NCBI GenBank assembly: GCA_934700345.1
Contig: CAKUXP010000011.1
Span: 1 to 64,000 of the forward strand
DNA length: 64,000 nucleotides
Origin: an uncultured Fibrobacter sp.
Lineage (GTDB): Bacteria; Fibrobacterota; Fibrobacteria; Fibrobacterales; Fibrobacteraceae
Direction: 5' to 3'
This document shows positions 61,233 through 64,000 of the stretch, piece by piece; the first letter of the stretch is position 1; every line of letters starts with the position of its first letter. The position numbers were made by a program, and so were the translations under genes. The notes beneath the pieces are model-generated. The model ran no database searches, was not told the origin of the DNA, and saw only the letters and a list, made by a program, of their open reading frames with translations.

Positions 61233-61884
61233 CTAGTCCACCGACGGGTAAGATTTCTGGTCCGAAATGACAACGTCCAAATCCCTTAGGGGGAATTTCA
61301 AAAGAGCCGTCGTGTTCGCCACATACAGGGAATCCTCTACTGCCACCATACCATAAGACGAGCCTTGGGTCAGGCAGAAGGTCAAATATCCGTAAGGGGT
61401 GTCAGTGGTACCAATAACACTGTCTATGGGGTTCCATAAGTCCTGTTCTTCGTCGTATTCAAGAATATCCGTAGAAGCACTTTGGCCTATCACATAGATT
61501 TTACCCTTGTGCACGGTGATATCCGTGCTGTCCTCGTAGCCGACAAAGCATACAACCGGTCGTCCGTTGTAAGCAGCGATTCCATAGACATTGTAGAAAC
61601 CGTTCGAATCAAACGGCAACGCGTATATTTCGTCCCATCCGCCGCGATCGAAATCGTATTTCAGGACCTTGCCGCTAAGCTGGGTTCCGGCATAGCTCAC
61701 CGACATGATAGATGGACTCCAAGCCTCCAAACGTCTTGGAGTCATCCAGTACCGGGACGAAGTCATCCTTGCGCCAACCGAAATCCGGGTCGTCCTTATA
61801 TGTTTCCGAAGACCGCACCACGGAAGACTCGTCGAAACAAGCGAACAGAACCAAGACAAGAAAGAGAATGCCCGTTTTTTTCAT
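61233..61884 (-). pseudogene. Frameshifted lipoprotein gene
   Basis: The ATG at 61884 begins a lipoprotein signal (KKTGILFLVLVLFAC) and reads to DDSKTFGGLESI. It then goes out of frame near 61704-61714 and stops as VGELCRNPA at 61675. The rest of the protein (SVSYAGTQLSGKVLKYDFDR, DITVHKGKIYVIGQSASTDI, kelch-like strands, to PSVD) continues in another frame to 61233. A 4-base duplication (tatc in ccatctatcatg) explains the break. Restored, it would be about 215 residues. The sequence could also be a phase-variable or sequencing artefact. The start follows GGAG. Confidence 0.65.
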
Positions 61885-61946
61885 ATCAGATTCTCCACAC
61901 ATATTGGACATTCAAGAGATTCGGGAAATCATAAGCCTTGCACTCA

Positions 61947-62195
61947 TCAACAGAATAGGGATTTAGGGTCATTGCAAACGTGGAATGGCAAATAAGTTTC
62001 ATCGTATGGTTCTATCCAATTTTCTAAAGGACTATCCTGACTTTTAGGAATATCTGCATATTTTGGCATCGGCAAAATCACCCGCAAACACGACTGAGTA
62101 TGCGAGGAAAAATGCAATAAAAAACAAAATACGATGCATAAAAATTCTTTTATAAATCTTGAAGCAACGATAGAATCATAATTTATATTCAACAT
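61947..62195 (-). CDS. Small putative exported protein (uncertain)
   Basis: An 82-residue frame with a hydrophobic segment (EFLCIVFCFLLHFSS) preceded by a basic residue pair. A short polar tail has one HVCND near the end. It could be a signal or lipoprotein-like leader with a small mature part, but composition is AT-rich and no homologue is recognised. It lies just upstream of the frameshifted lipoprotein on the same strand, so it may be another decayed gene. Confidence 0.3.
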   Translation of the reverse strand: MLNINYDSIVASRFIKEFLCIVFCFLLHFSSHTQSCLRVILPMPKYADIPKSQDSPLENWIEPYDETYLPFHVCNDPKSLFC

Positions 62196-62813
62196 TCAAA
62201 AAGAAAGGGCAAATGGAAACAATACTTCAATATTTTGATTTACGATTTCTCATTATCAAATACAGCTTTGTCCAAAAAGTTAAAAAGTCCCCGCCGACGG
62301 TCGTAAACGAACAACATCTTTCCCTGCGTGGTCAGCTGTTCGCCACACCGATCCTTCTCCAATTATTGCTTAATTAAGCGGACCGCTTCGATCCAGAATG
62401 ATAGTGAACAGAAAACAGCACGCTCGGCCTGTCATTGCCGGACATCGACTCGGCAATTCCAAAGATTCCCATGTCAGTGCACGGGAATGACATCGTCCGA
62501 GTCTCGCATCCCTTCCATCATGTTCCGTTTCCCATTCTAAAACGACCCACGAACAAATCCACCTGCAATAAACACAAAAAAAAGACATCCTCCGGGTTCT
62601 CTACGCTCGAAGCTACTCTTTTAGAAAAGATAGCCCACCTCGCCTGTCAGTTTTTCAGGGTCAAAAGACCGGGCATAAACATCGAAGCAAGAGTTCGGAG
62701 CTGATTGAATCTTGTTAGATCGGGCATAACTACCGAAGGATGCCTTTTTTAATATAAACAGGAAAAGTGCCCGAAGCAAGCACTTTTTGTCTTTATTTCC
62801 GTACTTTTGTCAT
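62196..62813. other. Repeat-bearing spacer with gene fragments
   Basis: A 600-base gap. The minus strand holds an open frame of 40 codons from a TTG (62240-62362; EKDRCGEQLTTQGKMLFVYD...), protein-like but without a normal start, probably a fragment. Between 62390 and 62520 are words like ccagaatgata, gtcattgccgga and cacgggaatgaca, similar to 43960-44000. Two imperfect direct copies of cgggcataa...cgaag lie at 62669-62687 and 62720-62738; the second is followed by a weak hairpin GGCAT/ATGCC plus T6 (62723-62750). No RNA gene recognised. Confidence 0.5.
62763..62788 (-). terminator. Likely terminator of the zapB-zapA unit
   Basis: aaaagtgc and gcactttt form an 8-bp stem with a 9- to 10-base loop (ccgaagcaa), followed by T-rich sequence in both directions. 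It lies about 25 bases after the zapA stop. Confidence 0.65.
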
Positions 62814-63152
62814 TTATTTGTCAAAATGTGATGGAGCTTGCAGTTTGTCGAGTTCATCGGACAGCATGTCGGCGAGGACTTTCGCCACTTTCTGGCTTTC
62901 CAGATAAAATTCCTTATAGCGGGCGTGGCGACGGCGCATATCAAAAAGCTCCGATGTGATATCCATCGCCATCAGGAGCATCTGCTTGCGCATGTCCATC
63001 CGGGCATCCGCTTTCACGTAAGTTTCGACCTTTTTTGTCACATAGGCGACAATCGCAGAAAGTTCCGCATCGGTAAGATCCGTCTGGATTTGAAACCGGT
63101 CATTTCCGATTTCAACCCGAGTTGTGTGCAAGGAAGAATCCCGAGCGTCCAT
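62814..63152 (-). CDS. zapA: Cell division protein ZapA
   Basis: A 112-residue ZapA-like FtsZ-ring stabiliser. A globular N-domain (TRVEIGNDRFQIQTDLTDAE, AIVAYVTKKVETYV) is followed by a coiled-coil helix (RKQMLLMAMDITSELFDMRR to LSDELDKLQ). This is the family's usual two-part layout and length. ZapA tetramers cross-link FtsZ filaments. It comes 55 bases after a coiled-coil, ZapB-like gene, a common pairing. Confidence 0.85.
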   Translation of the reverse strand: MDARDSSLHTTRVEIGNDRFQIQTDLTDAELSAIVAYVTKKVETYVKADARMDMRKQMLLMAMDITSELFDMRRRHARYKEFYLESQKVAKVLADMLSDELDKLQAPSHFDK

Positions 63153-63207
63153 TGGTCACCTCATTCCTTCATTCCGACGCCAAACGAATCGGTGGCTGCG
63201 AACCACC

Positions 63208-63741
63208 TCAGCCGAAAAAATCCGCTTGCGCAGACTCCCCTGCCGAACCGTTCGACTGTTCCTCGGAAACTTGCGGTTCTTCGCCCGGTGACTGCACGGG
63301 AATTTCCGTTCCGAGTTCGCTTTCAATTGTCGAAAGCAGGTTTTGGAACTTTTCCTGGGCATTCTGGATTTCATCGCCCTGTTCGCTCACGACCTTGTCC
63401 ATATCGGCGAGCTTCGCCTCCTTCTCGGAAAGAACCGCCTTCACGGATTCGAGTTCTGCGTCGCGTTCGGCAACCGTCGCCCGGAGCGTTTCCGCTTCGG
63501 AATTCTTTGCGGCAAGTTCCGCATTCAGGTTCGAGATATCCGCATTCCTATTTGCCAGTTCCCCCTGAAGCGTTTCAATCTGCCTGGACTTTTCCGACAT
63601 TTCCGACCGCAAGTTTTCCAATTCTGCGGTTTTGGCGGCAACCGACTTTTCCGCTTCCGCCTTTTCGTTCTTCAGACGGCGGAGCGCTTCGAGCATCGAT
63701 TCAATTTTTTTGGAAAGCAAATCCAAATTTTCGAGATTCAT
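63208..63741 (-). CDS. ZapB-like coiled-coil protein
   Basis: A 177-residue protein that is almost wholly heptad-repeat coiled coil from residue 5 to about 145 (LDLLSKKIESMLEALRRLKN and on), ending in an acidic Gly/Ser-rich tail (SPGEEPQVSEEQSNGSAGES). The first 30 residues look like ZapB, which binds ZapA at the Z-ring, but ZapB of E. coli is only 81 residues. A strong RBS AAGGAG (63752-63757) precedes the ATG. The position directly before zapA supports a division role. Confidence 0.7.
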   Translation of the reverse strand: MNLENLDLLSKKIESMLEALRRLKNEKAEAEKSVAAKTAELENLRSEMSEKSRQIETLQGELANRNADISNLNAELAAKNSEAETLRATVAERDAELESVKAVLSEKEAKLADMDKVVSEQGDEIQNAQEKFQNLLSTIESELGTEIPVQSPGEEPQVSEEQSNGSAGESAQADFFG

Positions 63742-63769
63742 CGTTCAAAACTCCTTCTTGATTACATAT

Positions 63770-63781
63770 AAAATATACAAA
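63770..63781 (-). promoter_or_regulatory. Putative -10-like element of the zapB-like/zapA unit
   Basis: Minus strand TTTGTATATTTT contains TATATTT (TAnnTTT), 28 bases before the ATG at 63741 with a good AAGGAG between. Confidence 0.4.
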
Positions 63782-63868
63782 GTTGCTTCGGCATCCGACA
63801 GAAAAGAATTCGATTTTCTGCGGAAAAACCAAGTGCAAAAAATTTCCAACCATTTCTCTTCTTGCTAT

Positions 63869-63898
63869 TTGACAATATCTGACAAATCCAGAGATTAT
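63869..63898 (+). promoter_or_regulatory. Putative sigma70-type promoter before the last gene
   Basis: ttgaca at 63869-63874 is a perfect -35 consensus. gattat at 63893-63898 is a 4/6 -10 with an 18-base spacer. Transcription would begin near 63905, which supports the internal ATG at 63929 over the one at 63902. Confidence 0.45.
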
Positions 63899-63928
63899 TT
63901 TATGTTCGAACCCCAACAAGGAAAACCG

Positions 63929-64000
63929 ATGAACGTCGTTTTATTGAGATGGAATCCCGAAATTTCAAGTTTCCGCATGGAAGACTTCGAAAAAGCCTTG
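63929..64000 (+). CDS. Partial gene at right edge, unknown
   Basis: Only the first 24 codons are in the window (MNVVLLRWNPEISSFRMEDF...). ATG 63929 has an aagga-like RBS 7 bases upstream; the in-frame ATG at 63902 is the alternative and would add nine residues. Nothing can be said about function from this piece. Confidence 0.55.
   Translation, partial: MNVVLLRWNPEISSFRMEDFEKAL

Noticed and set aside
62240..62362. 40-codon frame on the minus strand as a gene
   Set aside because: Only a TTG start directly after a stop, no ribosome-binding site, no recognised family; kept as a possible fragment within the spacer entry.
62700..62813. 6S RNA gene beside zapA, as in gammaproteobacteria
   Set aside because: No long imperfect hairpin with a central bubble is visible; only a short terminator stem.

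Overview
The window looks like a chromosome segment of a Fibrobacterota bacterium (Fibrobacter or a close relative). The strongest pointer is a TIGR02147/DUF4423-type regulator at 17180-18031, a family that is expanded in Fibrobacter. It is translationally coupled to a lipoprotein with a carbohydrate-binding-like C-terminus. Other signs of a Gram-negative didermal cell are lolA, lpxB, several outer-membrane barrels, many lipoproteins and T9SS/FlgD-like tails. Backbone genes are moderately GC-rich. Several start codons sit 5-9 nt downstream of a TAnnTTT/TAnnTTG motif.

Left part (1-22.5 kb): a low-complexity intergenic stretch, a DprA/SMF-like gene and a wrecked RelB/YoeB-type toxin-antitoxin pair lie against recF. 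A leftward block follows (lolA, a FlgD-tailed secreted protein, a PorV-like barrel, a TetR regulator, recF). Next come an outer-membrane barrel with an OpgC-type acyltransferase, a PEGA protein, an rRNA cytosine methyltransferase, a FeoA-FeoB fusion with its small Cys-rich partner, tRNA-Gln, an unusual SppA protease carrying an extra N-terminal barrel-like domain, the TIGR02147/lipoprotein pair, tRNA-Leu, a secreted hydrolase, two unrecognised membrane proteins and a MORN-repeat lipoprotein.

Central part (22.5-43.7 kb): a surface-polysaccharide locus made of two convergent operons. Its left edge is an AlbA_2/Schlafen-like gene that has lost internal segments. The rightward operon (23664-34164) holds an ISPD/TarI-like cytidylyltransferase, an extended SDR, a DUF616 protein, a TupA-like ATP-grasp amidoligase, an N5-(carboxyethyl)ornithine-synthase-like enzyme, a Wzx flippase, two GT2 enzymes, a LicD phosphotransferase, a broken ORF and a Wzy-like polymerase. 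The leftward operon (43704 down to 34124) holds a Wzi-like barrel, UDP-glucose dehydrogenase, a GDP-mannose-dehydrogenase-like enzyme, three GT4 enzymes, a CDP-glycerol/ribitol phosphotransferase-like protein and a PL14-type polysaccharide lyase. Taken together they suggest a Wzx/Wzy polymer rich in uronic acids, carrying a CDP-activated polyol phosphate and probably an amide-linked opine-type amino acid. No initiating transferase, Wza/Wzc export pair or ligase is in the window. Most genes from 23.7 to about 40.8 kb are visibly more AT-rich than the flanks, as expected for an exchanged locus.

Right part (43.7-64 kb): a second low-complexity stretch related in inverted orientation to the one at position 1; a GNAT/PPP-phosphatase/NudC/CNNM block; a long leftward series lepB, Ig-like lipoprotein, dinG (exonuclease-helicase), an orphan helicase-associated (XPB/Ssl2-like) protein, dnaE and lpxB; an MscS channel; a frameshifted lipoprotein; a repeat-bearing spacer; and the zapB-like/zapA division pair. 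A partial gene enters at the right edge. I found no insertion sequence, prophage or CRISPR array.
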